This document shows, in pieces, positions 18,873 through 31,540 of a stretch of 64,000 bases of DNA. Where the stretch lies: NCBI RefSeq assembly GCF_002127215.1, contig NZ_NFUT01000001.1, positions 806,001 through 870,000 of the forward strand. Reading direction: 5' to 3'. Source of the DNA: Hydrogenophaga sp. IBVHS2 (GTDB lineage: Bacteria; Pseudomonadota; Gammaproteobacteria; Burkholderiales; Burkholderiaceae_C). Within the stretch, counting starts at the first letter, position 1. Each line of letters starts with the position of its first letter. The notes under the pieces were generated by a model. The model made no database searches, was not told the origin of the DNA, and saw only the letters and a list, made by a program, of their open reading frames with translations. The position numbers and the translations under genes are program-made.

Positions 18873-19390
18873 TGAACATGTCTTCGTTTGCACGCCGCCT
18901 TGCCCTGACCCTGTTCATGGGCCTTGCCCTGTCGGCTGGTCCGGCCATGGCCCAGGCCACCAAGATCGGGGCCATCAATGTCGAGAAGATCCTGCGCGAG
19001 TCGAACACCGCCAAGGCGGTGTCGGCCAAGCTGGAGCAGGACTTCTCCAAGCGTGAGCGCGACATCCGCACGGCGGCCGACCAGTTCCGTGCCTCCGTGG
19101 AGAAGTTCGAGAAGGAAGGCCCGACCATGGCCGAGAGCCAGCGGGCGACCCGCCAGCGCCAGCTGGCCGAGCAGGAGCGGGACATCCAGCGCCGCCAGCG
19201 CGACTTCCAGGAAGAGCTCAACCTGCGCCGCAACGAAGCCCTGCAGCAGGTGGTCGAGAAGCTCAACCGGGTGGTGCGTCAGATCGCCGAGTCCGACAAG
19301 TACGACCTGATCGTCTCCGAGGCCTACTACATCAACCCGCGCGTGGACATCACCGACAAGGTCATGTCCGCCCTCGACAGCGCGAAGTGA
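18872..19390 (+). CDS. skp: Periplasmic chaperone Skp (OmpH family)
   Basis: The product is 172 residues with a signal peptide ([20 protein letters not shown], cleavage near AMAQA). The mature protein starts [12 protein letters not shown] and continues as a long charged coiled coil ([37 protein letters not shown]), the tentacles of the Skp trimer. Skp carries unfolded outer-membrane proteins across the periplasm to BamA. Its ATG overlaps the bamA TGA (ATGA), indicating translational coupling. Confidence 0.95.
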   Translation: MNMSSFARRLALTLFMGLALSAGPAMAQATKIGAINVEKILRESNTAKAVSAKLEQDFSKRERDIRTAADQFRASVEKFEKEGPTMAESQRATRQRQLAEQERDIQRRQRDFQEELNLRRNEALQQVVEKLNRVVRQIAESDKYDLIVSEAYYINPRVDITDKVMSALDSAK

Positions 19391-19400
19391 CGGGCGGCGC

Positions 19401-20450
19401 ATGGCCGCGCTGCTGACCGACATCGTGCAGGCCCTGGGCGGGGCCCTGCACGGATCCCCCGACCGATCCATCCACCGGCTGGCCCCGCTCGACACGGCAG
19501 GGCCGGCCGATCTGTCTTTCGTGTCCCACCCGCGCTACGCGAAGCAGATCGACACCACCCAGGCCGGTGCGCTCATCGTGCCGCCCGCACTGCAGCTTCA
19601 GGCCTGTGCGCGGGGCGACTGCATCGTCACCGACGACCCGTATCTCTACTTCGCGCGCCTCACCCAGTGGTGGAAGCAGCGCCACTCAGTCGCACCTGCG
19701 GCCGGCATACATCGGTCTGCCGTGGTGGATCCGTCGGCGCACATCGGCGCGGGCGTGAGCATCGGCCCGTTCGCCGTGGTCGGCCCGGGCGTTACCTTGG
19801 GGAGCGGCGTTCACCTGGGCGCCCACTGTCTGCTGGAGGCCGGCGTGTCGGTGGGCGAGGGCAGTCGCCTCTACAGCCATGTGACGGTGCGCGAGGGCTG
19901 CTCGCTCGGGCAGAGGTGCATCGTCCATCCGGGGGTGGTCATCGGCGCCGACGGTTTCGGTTTCGCCCCTCACCAGGGCCAGTGGATCAAGATCGAGCAG
20001 CTCGGCGCGGTGCGCATCGGGGACGACGTGGAGATCGGCGCCAATTGCTGCATCGACCGGGGCGCGCTGGACGACACCGTCATCGGCAACGGCGTGAAGC
20101 TCGACAACCTGATCCAGATCGGCCACAACGTGAAGATCGGTGACCACACGGCCATGGCCGGCTGCGTGGGCGTGGCCGGCAGCGCCACCATCGGTGCGCG
20201 CTGCACCGTGGGGGGCGGGGCCATCGTGCTGGGCCACCTGACGCTGGCCGACGGCGTGCACATCTCGGCCGCATCGGTGGTCACCCGCTCCATCCTGCAG
20301 CCGGGTCAGTACACCGGCATGTTTCCCATCGACGACAATGCCGCCTGGGAAAAGAACGCCGCTTCGCTCAAGCAGCTCAATCGCCTGCGCGAACGCCTCA
20401 AGGCCGCCGAGCATGCCATCGCGCAGGCCCTCCACAAGAACACCGACTGA
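19401..20450 (+). CDS. lpxD: UDP-3-O-(3-hydroxyacyl)glucosamine N-acyltransferase
   Basis: The product is 349 residues. The N-terminal uridine-binding domain ([20 protein letters not shown]) is followed by a left-handed beta-helix of hexapeptide repeats, the catalytic-histidine region [19 protein letters not shown], and a C-terminal helix. LpxD transfers a second 3-hydroxyacyl chain from acyl-ACP to UDP-3-O-acyl-glucosamine in lipid A synthesis. The start ATG is 10 bp after skp. Confidence 0.98.
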   Translation: MAALLTDIVQALGGALHGSPDRSIHRLAPLDTAGPADLSFVSHPRYAKQIDTTQAGALIVPPALQLQACARGDCIVTDDPYLYFARLTQWWKQRHSVAPAAGIHRSAVVDPSAHIGAGVSIGPFAVVGPGVTLGSGVHLGAHCLLEAGVSVGEGSRLYSHVTVREGCSLGQRCIVHPGVVIGADGFGFAPHQGQWIKIEQLGAVRIGDDVEIGANCCIDRGALDDTVIGNGVKLDNLIQIGHNVKIGDHTAMAGCVGVAGSATIGARCTVGGGAIVLGHLTLADGVHISAASVVTRSILQPGQYTGMFPIDDNAAWEKNAASLKQLNRLRERLKAAEHAIAQALHKNTD

Positions 20451-20455
20451 CCACC

Positions 20456-20893
20456 ATGGACATACACCAGATCCTCAAGCTGCTGCCCCACCGTTACCCG
20501 ATCCTGCTGGTGGATCGCGTGCTGGAGGTCGAGGCCGGCCAGCGCATCAAGGCGCTCAAGAACGTCACCATCAACGAGCCCTTCTTCACGGGGCACTTCC
20601 CGCACCGGCCGGTGATGCCGGGGGTGCTCATGCTCGAAGCCATGGCCCAGGCCGCGGCGCTGCTGACCTTCCACACCCTGGGCGTGGCACCCGACGACAA
20701 GACGGTCTATTACTTTGCCGGCATCGACGGTGCCCGGTTCAAGCGGCCGGTGGAACCGGGTGACCAGCTGGTGATGGACGTTTCGCTGGAGCGGGCCAAG
20801 GCCGGCATCTACAAGTTCAAGGGAACCACCCGGGTGGGTGACGAGGTGGCCTGCGAGGCCGAGCTCATGTGCACCATGCGCACCATCGCCTGA
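20456..20893 (+). CDS. fabZ: 3-hydroxyacyl-[acyl-carrier-protein] dehydratase FabZ
   Basis: The product is 145 residues. It starts [20 protein letters not shown] and carries the active site [20 protein letters not shown], with the catalytic His and Glu. FabZ dehydrates 3-hydroxyacyl-ACP in fatty-acid elongation and competes with LpxA/LpxD for the same 3-hydroxyacyl-ACP pool. Its place between lpxD and lpxA is the classical arrangement. It starts 5 bp after lpxD. Confidence 0.98.
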   Translation: MDIHQILKLLPHRYPILLVDRVLEVEAGQRIKALKNVTINEPFFTGHFPHRPVMPGVLMLEAMAQAAALLTFHTLGVAPDDKTVYYFAGIDGARFKRPVEPGDQLVMDVSLERAKAGIYKFKGTTRVGDEVACEAELMCTMRTIA

Positions 20894-20912
20894 AGTCCGA
20901 CGGAGAGCCGAC

Positions 20913-21707
20913 GTGAGCCTCATCCATCCGACCGCCCTGATCGACCCCGCTGCCCAGCTGGACAGCTCGGTGTCGGTCGGTCCTTACACGGTGATCGGTC
21001 CGCATGTGCGCATCGGCGCCGGCACCACGGTGGGCGCCCATTGCGTGATCGAGGGCCACACCACCATCGGCCGCGACAACCGCATCTTCCAGTTCAACTC
21101 GCTGGGCGCCATCCCCCAGGACAAGAAATACGCCGGCGAGCCCTGCGAGCTGGTCATCGGCGACCGCAACACCATCCGCGAGTTCTGCACCTTCAACATC
21201 GGCTCGCCCGGCGACAAGGGTGTGACCCGGGTCGGCGATGACAACTGGATCATGGCCTACGTGCACCTGGCGCACGACTGCACCGTGGGCAACAAGACCA
21301 TCTTTGCCAACAACAGCCAGCTGGCCGGTCACGTGGAGGTGGGCGACTGGGTGATCCTGGGCGGCTTCACCGTGGTGCACCAGTTCGTGCGCATCGGGGC
21401 GCACGCCATGACGGCCATGTGCTCGCTGCTGTTTGCCGACCTGCCGCCCTTCGTGATGTGCCAGGGCCAACCGGCACAGGCGCGCTCCATGAACTTCGAG
21501 GGTCTGCGTCGCCGGGGCTTTTCGCCCGAGCGCATCTCCGCCGTGAAGGCCATGCACAAGCACCTCTACCGCGACGACCTGACGCTGGAGGCCGCCGCCG
21601 CGCGCATCGAGGCACTCACCGCCGACAGGCCCGAGGCCGCTCCCGACGTGGCCATGATGCTGGACTTCCTGCGCGGCACTTCGGCCCAGCGCGGCATCGT
21701 CCGCTGA
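20913..21707 (+). CDS. lpxA: UDP-N-acetylglucosamine acyltransferase
   Basis: The product is 264 residues from the GTG at 20913 ([20 protein letters not shown]), with GGAGAG 8 bp upstream; a longer frame reaches into fabZ but is not family-like. It is a hexapeptide beta-helix with the catalytic segment [17 protein letters not shown] and [18 protein letters not shown]. LpxA performs the first step of lipid A synthesis, O-acylating UDP-GlcNAc. It is 19 bp after fabZ. Confidence 0.98.
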   Translation: MSLIHPTALIDPAAQLDSSVSVGPYTVIGPHVRIGAGTTVGAHCVIEGHTTIGRDNRIFQFNSLGAIPQDKKYAGEPCELVIGDRNTIREFCTFNIGSPGDKGVTRVGDDNWIMAYVHLAHDCTVGNKTIFANNSQLAGHVEVGDWVILGGFTVVHQFVRIGAHAMTAMCSLLFADLPPFVMCQGQPAQARSMNFEGLRRRGFSPERISAVKAMHKHLYRDDLTLEAAAARIEALTADRPEAAPDVAMMLDFLRGTSAQRGIVR

Positions 21708-21715
21708 GGTCCGGC

Positions 21716-22861
21716 GTGGGCGATGCACTGCGCCTGGCCCTGGTGGCGGGCGAGACCTCGGGGGATCTGCTCGCCGGTCTGCTGCTCGGCGGGGTGAAGC
21801 AGCGCTGGCCGGCCGTGCACAGCGCCGGCATCGGCGGGCCGCAGATGCAGGCCCAGGGCTTCGAGGCCTGGTGGCCGAGCGAGAAGCTCGCGGTGCGTGG
21901 CTATGTGGAAGTGCTGCGGCACTACCGCGAGATCGTCGGCATCCGCCGGCAGCTGCAGGCGCGGCTGCTGCACGACACACGGCCCGACCTGTTCATCGGG
22001 GTGGACGCGCCCGATTTCAACCTCGATCTGGAGGCCGGGCTCAAGGCCGCCGGGATCCCCACCGTGCATTTCGTGTGCCCTTCGATCTGGGCCTGGCGAC
22101 CCGAACGCATCGAGAAGATCCGCCGCAGCGTCGAGCATGTCCTGTGCATCTTTCCCTTCGAGCCCGAGCTGCTGGCACGCCACGGCGTGGCCGCCACCTA
22201 TGTGGGGCACCCGCTGGCCAGCGTGATTCCCATGGACCCCGACAAGGCTGCCGCCCGGCAGCGGCTGGGCCTGCCAGTCGATGCGCCGGTGGTGGCCCTG
22301 CTGCCGGGCAGCCGCCAGTCCGAGCTGCAGTACCTGGGCCGGCGTTTCCTGCAGGCGGCGGTCCGCATGGCCCGTCAGCGCCCGGCGCTGCATTTCGTTC
22401 TGCCGGCCGTGCCCGCGCTGCGGGGGCGCATCGATGCGCTGGTGCAGGACGCCGGGCTGGGGGATCGCATCACGGTGGTCGCCGGACAGTCGCACGCCGC
22501 CCTGGCCGCCTGCGACGTGACCCTGATCGCCAGCGGCACCGCCACGCTGGAGGCAGCGCTGTTCAAGCGTCCGATGGTGATTGCCTACAACATGAACTGG
22601 ATCTCATGGCAGATCATGCGGCGCCAGCAGCTGCAGCCCTGGGTGGGCCTGCCCAACATCTTGTGCAGCGATTTCGTGGTGCCCGAGTTCCTGCAGGACC
22701 GCGCCACGCCCGAAGCCCTGGCCGACGCCACGCTGCGCTGGCTGGACGACGCGCCGGCCGTGGCCGCGCTGCAGGGCCGTTTCACCGAGCTTCACCTCCA
22801 ACTGAACCGGGACACCGCCCGGCTGGCCAGCGATGCGATCGCGCAAGTCCTTGCGGCCTGA
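21716..22861 (+). CDS. lpxB: Lipid-A-disaccharide synthase
   Basis: The product is 381 residues from the GTG at 21716, only 8 bp after lpxA. It begins [19 protein letters not shown], the LpxB N-terminal signature. [42 protein letters not shown] and [17 protein letters not shown] follow. LpxB joins UDP-2,3-diacylglucosamine and lipid X to form the tetraacyl disaccharide. A long in-frame extension overlaps lpxA and is rejected. It overlaps rnhB by 29 bp. Confidence 0.97.
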   Translation: MGDALRLALVAGETSGDLLAGLLLGGVKQRWPAVHSAGIGGPQMQAQGFEAWWPSEKLAVRGYVEVLRHYREIVGIRRQLQARLLHDTRPDLFIGVDAPDFNLDLEAGLKAAGIPTVHFVCPSIWAWRPERIEKIRRSVEHVLCIFPFEPELLARHGVAATYVGHPLASVIPMDPDKAAARQRLGLPVDAPVVALLPGSRQSELQYLGRRFLQAAVRMARQRPALHFVLPAVPALRGRIDALVQDAGLGDRITVVAGQSHAALAACDVTLIASGTATLEAALFKRPMVIAYNMNWISWQIMRRQQLQPWVGLPNILCSDFVVPEFLQDRATPEALADATLRWLDDAPAVAALQGRFTELHLQLNRDTARLASDAIAQVLAA

Positions 22862-23468
22862 GCAGGCCTCTCTGGTGTGGGATGTCCCGGGCCTGGTGGC
22901 CGGCGTGGACGAGGCCGGCCGCGGGCCGCTGGCCGGCCCGGTCGTGGCCGCCGCCGTCATCCTCGACGAGCTGCACCCGATTGCTGGCCTGAACGATTCC
23001 AAGAAGCTCAGCGCCGCCCGGCGCGAGGCCCTGTTCGACGAGATCCGTGCCAAGGCCCTGTGCTGCAGCGTGGCCGAGGCCACGGTGGAGGAGATCGACC
23101 GCCTCAACATCCTGCAGGCCACGATGCTGGCCATGCGCCGCGCGGTACAGGGTCTGCGGCTGAAACCGGCCAAGGTGCTGGTGGATGGCAACCGCCTGCC
23201 GCCGCTGGATGTGCTGGCCGAGGCCATCGTCGGCGGCGACGCCAAGGTGGCGGCCATCTCGGCGGCCTCCATCCTGGCCAAGGTCACGCGCGACCGGCAG
23301 CTGGTCGAGCTGCATGCGCAGCACCCCGAATACGGCTTTGACCGCCACAAAGGTTACGGCACGGCGGACCATCTGGCCGCCTTGCGCCGGCATGGGCCGC
23401 TGCCGGTGCACCGCCGCTCGTTCGCGCCGGTGGCCGAGTCGCTGGCCGCCACACCACACCGTCCATGA
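22833..23468 (+). CDS. rnhB: Ribonuclease HII
   Basis: The product is 211 residues. The catalytic motif [19 protein letters not shown] is near residue 23, with [15 protein letters not shown] and [10 protein letters not shown] (further acidic ligands) downstream and [15 protein letters not shown] at the C-terminus. RNase HII removes RNA and single misincorporated ribonucleotides from DNA. The start lies within lpxB and the end overlaps the next gene by 4 bp. Confidence 0.97.
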   Translation: MRSRKSLRPEQASLVWDVPGLVAGVDEAGRGPLAGPVVAAAVILDELHPIAGLNDSKKLSAARREALFDEIRAKALCCSVAEATVEEIDRLNILQATMLAMRRAVQGLRLKPAKVLVDGNRLPPLDVLAEAIVGGDAKVAAISAASILAKVTRDRQLVELHAQHPEYGFDRHKGYGTADHLAALRRHGPLPVHRRSFAPVAESLAATPHRP

Positions 23469-24238
23469 CCGAAGCGCAACGCATCACCTCGCGCGACAAC
23501 CCGCTGCTGCGCCAGCTGCGGCAACTCGCCCAGGACAACACCGCCTACCGCAAGGATGGCGTGGTGTGGCTGGAGGGCGATCACCTGTGCCGGGCCTTGC
23601 TGGCGCGGGGACAGCGCCCCGAGATCGCCGTGTTCACCGAGCCCGCCTGGGACGCTGCATCCGACGCGCTGCGTCAGGCTGCACCACGGGTGGTGCTGAT
23701 TCCTCCGGCCTTGATGGCCGGCATCAGCGGCCTGGGGTCGCCGGCCGGCATGGGATTCGTCTGGCGCCTGCCGGCGGCGGACGGCGTGACGCCGGGGGTG
23801 GGCACCGTGGTGCTGGACCGCCTGCAGGACGCCGGCAACGTGGGCTCGATCCTGCGCAGCGCGGCGGCCTTCGGCTTTGCCCAGGTGCTGGCCCTGCGCG
23901 GCACGGCGGCTCTGTGGTCGCCCAAGGTCGTGCGCGCCGGCATGGGCTCGCACTTTGCGCTGCGTCTGGTCGAGGGCCTGCAGGCCGACGACCTGGACGG
24001 GCTGAACCTGCCGGTGCTGGTCACCAGTTCCCACCAGGGCGATCTGCTGCACCAGGCCCGGTTGCCCTGGCCCTGTGCCTGGGTGATGGGCCATGAAGGG
24101 CAGGGCGTGAGCGAGGCGCTGATGGACCGGGCCGGCGGCTGGGTGCGCATCGCCCAGCCCGGCGGCGAGGAGTCGCTCAATGTGGCGGCTGCGGCGGCCA
24201 TCTGCCTGCACGCGAGCGCGGCCAGCCGGATCGGCTGA
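23465..24238 (+). CDS. TrmH/SpoU-family RNA 2'-O-methyltransferase
   Basis: The product is 257 residues. An N-terminal substrate-binding region ([19 protein letters not shown]) precedes the SPOUT catalytic domain. Three motifs are visible: [34 protein letters not shown] and [18 protein letters not shown]. These enzymes use SAM and a knotted fold to 2'-O-methylate rRNA or tRNA. The overall form is closest to 23S rRNA methyltransferases of the RlmB/TsnR type, but the target nucleotide cannot be deduced. It is translationally coupled to rnhB (ATGA overlap). Confidence 0.88.
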   Translation: MTEAQRITSRDNPLLRQLRQLAQDNTAYRKDGVVWLEGDHLCRALLARGQRPEIAVFTEPAWDAASDALRQAAPRVVLIPPALMAGISGLGSPAGMGFVWRLPAADGVTPGVGTVVLDRLQDAGNVGSILRSAAAFGFAQVLALRGTAALWSPKVVRAGMGSHFALRLVEGLQADDLDGLNLPVLVTSSHQGDLLHQARLPWPCAWVMGHEGQGVSEALMDRAGGWVRIAQPGGEESLNVAAAAAICLHASAASRIG

Positions 24239-24276
24239 CAGGCCCGGCCCCGCCCGAAAAACCCCTCGCCGCGGGC

Positions 24277-24282
24277 TATAAT
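24277..24282 (+). promoter_or_regulatory. -10 element (TATAAT) of the carAB promoter
   Basis: A consensus TATAAT lies 39 bp after the methyltransferase stop. The bases 17 bp upstream (CCGAAA, 24254-24259) are a poor -35. The inferred leader before carA is about 160 nt. Confidence 0.6.
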
Positions 24283-24448
24283 TCCGGGGTTTACCCGCAA
24301 TCAGCGCACGCCCAGCGCGCCCCGGCTTCTCACCCCAGGATTCTCCAGCCGCCCTCGCATCCGGTCATGCCGGGTCAGGTGGAGAGCGATCCTGCGCGGC
24401 ACCTGCCGCCGGCGCTCCGGTCCTGCCGCCCCATAACTGGAGAACCCC
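24283..24448 (+). promoter_or_regulatory. Long untranslated leader of carAB
   Basis: This 166-nt stretch holds no convincing gene. CAGGTG (24376-24381) can pair with CACCTG (24400-24405), and CCGG-TCATG-CCGG forms a small hairpin just before it. A run of T residues is absent, so a classical attenuator is not evident. CTGGAGAA precedes the carA GTG. Confidence 0.35.
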
Positions 24449-25611
24449 GTGCTGCCCGTCCACCCGAAAGCCCTTCTCGCGCTCGCCGACGGCACGGTCT
24501 TTACAGGCATCTCCATCGGCGCTTCCGGTCAGACCACAGGTGAGGTGGTGTTCAACACCTCCATCACCGGCTACCAGGAAATCCTCACCGATCCGAGCTA
24601 CTGCCGCCAGATCGTCACGCTGACCTACCCGCACATCGGCAACACCGGCATCAACCGCGAAGACGTGGAAGCCGGCCGGGTGCGCGCGGCCGGCCTGATC
24701 ATCAAAGACCTGCCCCTGCTGGCCTCCAACTTCCGATCCGAGGAGACGCTCAGCGACTACCTGCGGCGCGAGAACACGGTGGCCATCGCCGACCTCGACA
24801 CCCGCGCGCTGACCCGACGCCTGCGCACCCACGGCGCGCAGAACGGCTGCATCGTGGCGCTGGCCCCCGGCGAAGACATCACCGATGCCCACCGCGCCGC
24901 CGCCGTGGCGGCCGCCAAGGCTGCCCCCAGCATGGCCGGCCTGGATCTGGCCCAGGTGGTGTCGGCCACCGAGCCCTACGCCTGGACCCAGACCGAGTGG
25001 CAGCTGGGCTTCGGCTACGGCGAACAGATCGCCCCGCGCTTCCACGTGGTGGCCTACGACTTCGGCGTGAAGCACAACATCCTGCGCATGCTGGCCGCGC
25101 GCGGCTGCAAGGTGACGGTGGTGCCGGCCCGCACCCCGGCGGCCGATGTGTTCAAGCTCAAGCCCAGCGGCGTGTTCCTCTCCAACGGCCCCGGCGACCC
25201 GGAGCCCTGCGACTACGCCATTGCCGCTGCGCGCGAGATCATCGAGGCCGGCGTGCCCACCTTCGGCATCTGCCTGGGCCACCAGATCATGGCCCTGGCC
25301 AGCGGCGCCAAGACCTTCAAGATGAAGTTCGGCCACCACGGCGCCAACCACCCGGTCAAGGACCTGGATTCCGGCCGGGTGTCCATCACCAGCCAGAACC
25401 ACGGCTTCGCGGTGGACGAGGCCTCGCTGCCGGTGAACCTGCGCGCCACCCATGTGAGCCTGTTCGACGGCACGCTGCAGGGCCTGGCACGCACCGACAA
25501 ACCGGCCTTCTGCTTCCAGGGCCACCCGGAGGCATCGCCCGGCCCGCACGACATCGGCTACCTGTTTGATCGCTTCACCGCGCTGATGACCCAGGCCCAG
25601 GAGAAAAACTA

Positions 25612-25612
<1 letters not shown>
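24449..25612 (+). CDS. carA: Carbamoyl-phosphate synthase small (glutaminase) subunit
   Basis: The product is 387 residues from a GTG. The N-terminal CarA-specific domain includes [20 protein letters not shown] and [20 protein letters not shown]. The class I amidotransferase domain has [16 protein letters not shown] and the nucleophile C275 in [10 protein letters not shown], with the His/Glu pair in [11 protein letters not shown]. CarA hydrolyses glutamine and channels ammonia to CarB for arginine and pyrimidine synthesis. Its TAA overlaps the carB ATG by one base. Confidence 0.98.
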
Positions 25613-28890
<3,278 letters not shown>

Positions 28891-28933
28891 GGCCGCCCGG
28901 GCCGACCCCGGCGTCGGCCGCTGCCTTTCGCGG

Positions 28934-28939
28934 CATAAT
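28934..28939 (+). promoter_or_regulatory. Candidate -10 (CATAAT) of greA inside an inverted repeat
   Basis: CATAAT lies within the perfect inverted repeat CGCGGCA-TAA-TGCCGCG (28929-28945), about 60 bp before greA. No clear -35 is seen. The repeat could be an operator or coincidence. Confidence 0.3.
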
Positions 28940-28954
28940 GCCGCGTTAATGAAC

Positions 28955-28988
28955 ACCGCCGAGCGGCAACGCCCGGCGGTTTGCTTTT
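28955..28988 (+). terminator. Terminator-like hairpin between carB and greA
   Basis: ACCGCCG (28955-28961) and CGGCGGT (28974-28980) pair perfectly around a 12-nt loop and are followed by TTGCTTTT. It ends only 12 bp before the greA ATG, overlapping its ribosome-binding region (TTTTGGAGA). It may therefore terminate carAB read-through while greA uses a promoter just upstream, or it may act as a leader element. Confidence 0.5.
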
Positions 28989-29000
28989 GGAGACACCCAC

Positions 29001-29477
29001 ATGGCCACCATTCCGATCACCAAGCGCGGCGCCGAAAAGCTCAAGGAAGAGCTGCACCGCCTGAAAACCGTGGACCGCCCGGCGGTCATCAACGCCATTG
29101 CCGAGGCCCGTGCCCAGGGCGACCTGAGCGAAAACGCCGAGTACGACGCCGCCAAGGACCGTCAGGGCTTCATCGAGGGGCGCATTGCCGAGGTGGAGGG
29201 CAAGCTGTCGGCGGCCCAGATCATCGACCCTTCCACGGTGGACGCCGGCGGACGGGTGGTGTTCGGTGCCACCGTCGACCTGGAAGACGAGGACAGCGGT
29301 GCCAAGGTCACTTACCAGATCGTGGGCGAGGACGAAGCCGATCTCAAGCTCGGTCTGGTCAACATCAGCAGCCCGATCGCCCGGGCACTGATCGGCAAGG
29401 AAGAGGGCGACACCGCCGAGGTGCAGGCCCCTGGCGGCGTGCGCCGGTTCGAGATCGTGGCGGTGCGCTACGTCTGA
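29001..29477 (+). CDS. greA: Transcription elongation factor GreA
   Basis: The product is 158 residues, standard length. The N-terminal coiled coil contains [20 protein letters not shown], with the acidic tip (D/E pair) that reaches the RNA polymerase active site. The C-terminal FKBP-like domain has [20 protein letters not shown]. GreA rescues backtracked polymerase by stimulating RNA cleavage. It is followed after 5 bp by a small membrane-protein gene. Confidence 0.98.
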   Translation: MATIPITKRGAEKLKEELHRLKTVDRPAVINAIAEARAQGDLSENAEYDAAKDRQGFIEGRIAEVEGKLSAAQIIDPSTVDAGGRVVFGATVDLEDEDSGAKVTYQIVGEDEADLKLGLVNISSPIARALIGKEEGDTAEVQAPGGVRRFEIVAVRYV

Positions 29478-29482
29478 GGCCG

Positions 29483-29908
29483 ATGCTGCAGCGCCTGCCC
29501 GTGATGCTGGCCGCCCTCTGGTGGGGTGGCATCAGCGCATTGAGTTTCCTGGCGGTGCCGCTGCTGTTCGCGAAGCTGGGCAGCCCGGCCGTGGCCGGCC
29601 CGGTGGCGGCCCAGATCTTTTCACTGCAGTGCTGGGCCGGCATCGTCATCGGCGGCCTGCTGCTGGTGCTGCTCAAGCGCGGCCAGCCCACCCCCGAGGC
29701 CTTCACCACGCTGGGCCTGGTCTGCCTGGCCATGCTGCTGGCGCTGGTGCAGGAATTCGGCGTGGCCCAGAAGATCGTCACCGCCCGCGCCAGCGGCGGT
29801 AATCTGAAGCTCTGGCACGGCGTGGGCAGCCTGATGGTGCTGGGGCAGTGGCTGTGTGCCGGCGCCATCCTCTGGCGGTCCTCCCGCCAGCCGTCCGATA
29901 CGCTGTGA
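29483..29908 (+). CDS. DUF4149-family membrane protein
   Basis: The product is 141 residues from the ATG at 29483. Four hydrophobic helices are visible (about residues 5-27, 45-65, 75-93 and 110-132). The start LPVMLAALWWGGISALSFLA and the ends VPLLFAKL and KLWHGVGSLM fit DUF4149, a family whose copy next to greA is common in betaproteobacteria. Function unknown. It is co-directional with greA and converges on folD. Confidence 0.82.
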   Translation: MLQRLPVMLAALWWGGISALSFLAVPLLFAKLGSPAVAGPVAAQIFSLQCWAGIVIGGLLLVLLKRGQPTPEAFTTLGLVCLAMLLALVQEFGVAQKIVTARASGGNLKLWHGVGSLMVLGQWLCAGAILWRSSRQPSDTL

Positions 29909-29954
29909 ACTGACCCAGGGCACCGTGGAACCGGCTCAGCCGGGCCGCCGGTGC

Positions 29955-29994
29955 CGCCCCCTCGGGGGGTGACGCCGCAGGCGGCGCGGGGGGA
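29955..29994. terminator. GC-rich double-hairpin repeat between convergent genes, terminator-like
   Basis: Two adjacent stems occupy the 86-bp gap: CCCCC-TC-GGGGG followed by CGCCGC-AG-GCGGCG, ending in a G-run. An outer pairing of GGCACCG (29919-29925) with CGGTGCC (29949-29955) lies just before. Similar C-rich/G-rich elements recur at gene ends in Comamonadaceae genomes, as I recall. It probably ends transcripts from both sides. Confidence 0.5.
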
Positions 29995-30840
29995 TCAGCT
30001 TTTTTCTGCGGATTCGAGTGTGTTGACCATCAGCATGGTGATGGTCATGGGGCCCACCCCGCCGGGCACAGGCGTGATCCAGCCCGCCACTTCCTTCACG
30101 CCGTCGAAGTCGACATCACCGCACAGCTTGCCGGCGTCGTTGCGGTTCATGCCCACGTCGATCACGACCGCGCCGGGCTTGACCATGTCGGCCGTCAGCA
30201 CATTGCGCTTGCCCACGGCGGCCACGATCACGTCGGCCTGCAGGGTCTGTGCCTTCAGATCCTGCGTGGCGCTGTGGCAGATGGTCACGGTGGCGTTCTT
30301 CTGCAGCAGCATGAGCGCCATGGGCTTGCCCACGATGTTGCTGCGGCCGATCACCACTGCGTGCTTGCCCCGCAGGTCAAAGCCGATGTGCTCGAGCATC
30401 TTCATGCAGCCGTAGGGAGTGCACGGCCAGAAGCCGGGCATGCCGGTCATGAGCGCGCCGGCGCTGGCGATGTGGAAGCCGTCCACGTCCTTGGCCGGGT
30501 CGATGGCCTCGATCACCTTCTGGGCATCGATGTGGGCCGGCAGCGGCAGCTGCACCAGGATGCCGTGGATGGCCGGATCGTTGTTCATGGCGTCCACCCG
30601 GGCCAGCAGCTCGGCCTCGGTCAGGCTGGCCGGCCAGGTTTCCAGCACCGAATGCATGCCGGTGTCTTCGCAGGCCTTGACCTTGTTGCGCACATAGACC
30701 TGGGAGGCCGGGTTGTCACCCACCAGGATCACGGCCAGGCCGGGCGTGACGCCCCGGGCCTTGAGGGCCTGGACGCGGGCGGCCACGTCGGCGCGCAGCT
30801 GGCGGGAGAGGGCGTTGCCGTCGATGAGTTGTGCGGTCAT
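29995..30840 (-). CDS. folD: Bifunctional methylenetetrahydrofolate dehydrogenase / methenyltetrahydrofolate cyclohydrolase
   Basis: The product is 281 residues from the ATG at 30838-30840 ([20 protein letters not shown]). Conserved segments are [21 protein letters not shown] (catalytic Tyr/Lys region), [46 protein letters not shown] (NADP-binding) and [15 protein letters not shown]. FolD interconverts one-carbon folates for purines, formyl-Met-tRNA and thymidylate. A longer frame upstream overlaps the hairpin that ends the preceding regulator gene and is rejected. Confidence 0.97.
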   Translation of the reverse strand: MTAQLIDGNALSRQLRADVAARVQALKARGVTPGLAVILVGDNPASQVYVRNKVKACEDTGMHSVLETWPASLTEAELLARVDAMNNDPAIHGILVQLPLPAHIDAQKVIEAIDPAKDVDGFHIASAGALMTGMPGFWPCTPYGCMKMLEHIGFDLRGKHAVVIGRSNIVGKPMALMLLQKNATVTICHSATQDLKAQTLQADVIVAAVGKRNVLTADMVKPGAVVIDVGMNRNDAGKLCGDVDFDGVKEVAGWITPVPGGVGPMTITMLMVNTLESAEKS

Positions 30841-30865
30841 GTCGGTGCGGGGGCGAAGGGTGGGA

Positions 30866-30896
30866 AATGCAAACGCCCGCCAGGGTGGCGGGCGTT
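30866..30896 (-). terminator. Intrinsic terminator of the histidine kinase/response regulator unit
   Basis: AACGCCCGCC (30872-30881), a 5-nt loop and GGCGGGCGTT (30887-30896) form a perfect 10-bp stem. On the minus strand it is followed by TGCATTT. It lies 17 bp past the regulator stop codon and ends 25 bp before the folD start, so folD should have its own promoter or depend on read-through. Confidence 0.75.
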
Positions 30897-30913
30897 GGAG
30901 GGTTCGAATCGGG

Positions 30914-31540
30914 TCAGGCCTTGGCCGGTGTCTGGCCCAGCGCAATCTTGAGCAGGTCGGCCACGGTGTTGGCGCCCAGCTTTTCCATGATGTTGGCGCG
31001 GTGCGCCTCCACCGTCTTGATGCTGATGCCCAGGTCGTCGGCGATCTGCTTGTTCAGGCGACCGGCCACGATGCGCTCGAGCACCTGGGCTTCGCGGCTG
31101 GTGAGCTTGGAGAGCAGCGCGTCCCGGCTGGCGGCCTGCTGGTGGGTGGCGAAGGCTTCGCGCGCGTGCTCCAGCATGCGTTCGACCAGACCCACCAGCT
31201 GGTCTTCCTTGAACGGCTTCTGGATGAAGTCCAGCGCGCCCTTCTTCATGGATTCGACCGCCATGGGCACATCGCCGTGGCCGGTGATGAACACGATGGG
31301 CAACGGGGACTGGCGTTCCAGCAGGCGTTCCTGCAGTTCCATGCCGCTCATGCCGCCCATGCGGATGTCGGCGATCAGGCAGGCCACCTCGCGGGCGTCG
31401 TAGCGGCTGAGGAAAGCCTCGGCGGATTCGAAGCAGCGGACCCGGAAGTCCTTGCCCTCCAGCAACCACTGCAGGGAGTCGCGAACGGCCTCGTCGTCAT
31501 CGACGACATAGACGGTGCCTTTTTTGGGGATCAGACTCAT
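30914..31540 (-). CDS. FixJ/NarL-type response regulator
   Basis: The product is 208 residues. The receiver domain has the acidic pocket VVDDDEA (residues 12-18), phosphoacceptor D58 in [13 protein letters not shown] and the lysine in FIQKPF. The LuxR-type HTH is [20 protein letters not shown] followed by [20 protein letters not shown]. It is a transcriptional regulator phosphorylated by the adjacent kinase, whose stop codon it overlaps by 4 bp (ATGA). The architecture is that of FixJ/TtrR/DctR relatives; the target genes are unknown, but the divergent PDH operon is the obvious candidate. Confidence 0.92.
   Translation of the reverse strand: MSLIPKKGTVYVVDDDEAVRDSLQWLLEGKDFRVRCFESAEAFLSRYDAREVACLIADIRMGGMSGMELQERLLERQSPLPIVFITGHGDVPMAVESMKKGALDFIQKPFKEDQLVGLVERMLEHAREAFATHQQAASRDALLSKLTSREAQVLERIVAGRLNKQIADDLGISIKTVEAHRANIMEKLGANTVADLLKIALGQTPAKA

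Noticed and set aside
16587-18893. A minus-strand frame covering bamA
   Set aside because: Antisense shadow of a full-length BamA with signal peptide and Omp85 motifs.
24367-24510. A possible carA leader peptide starting at ATG 24367
   Set aside because: The frame runs past the carA start without a stop, has no ribosome-binding site, and is not rich in arginine codons at the right place for attenuation.
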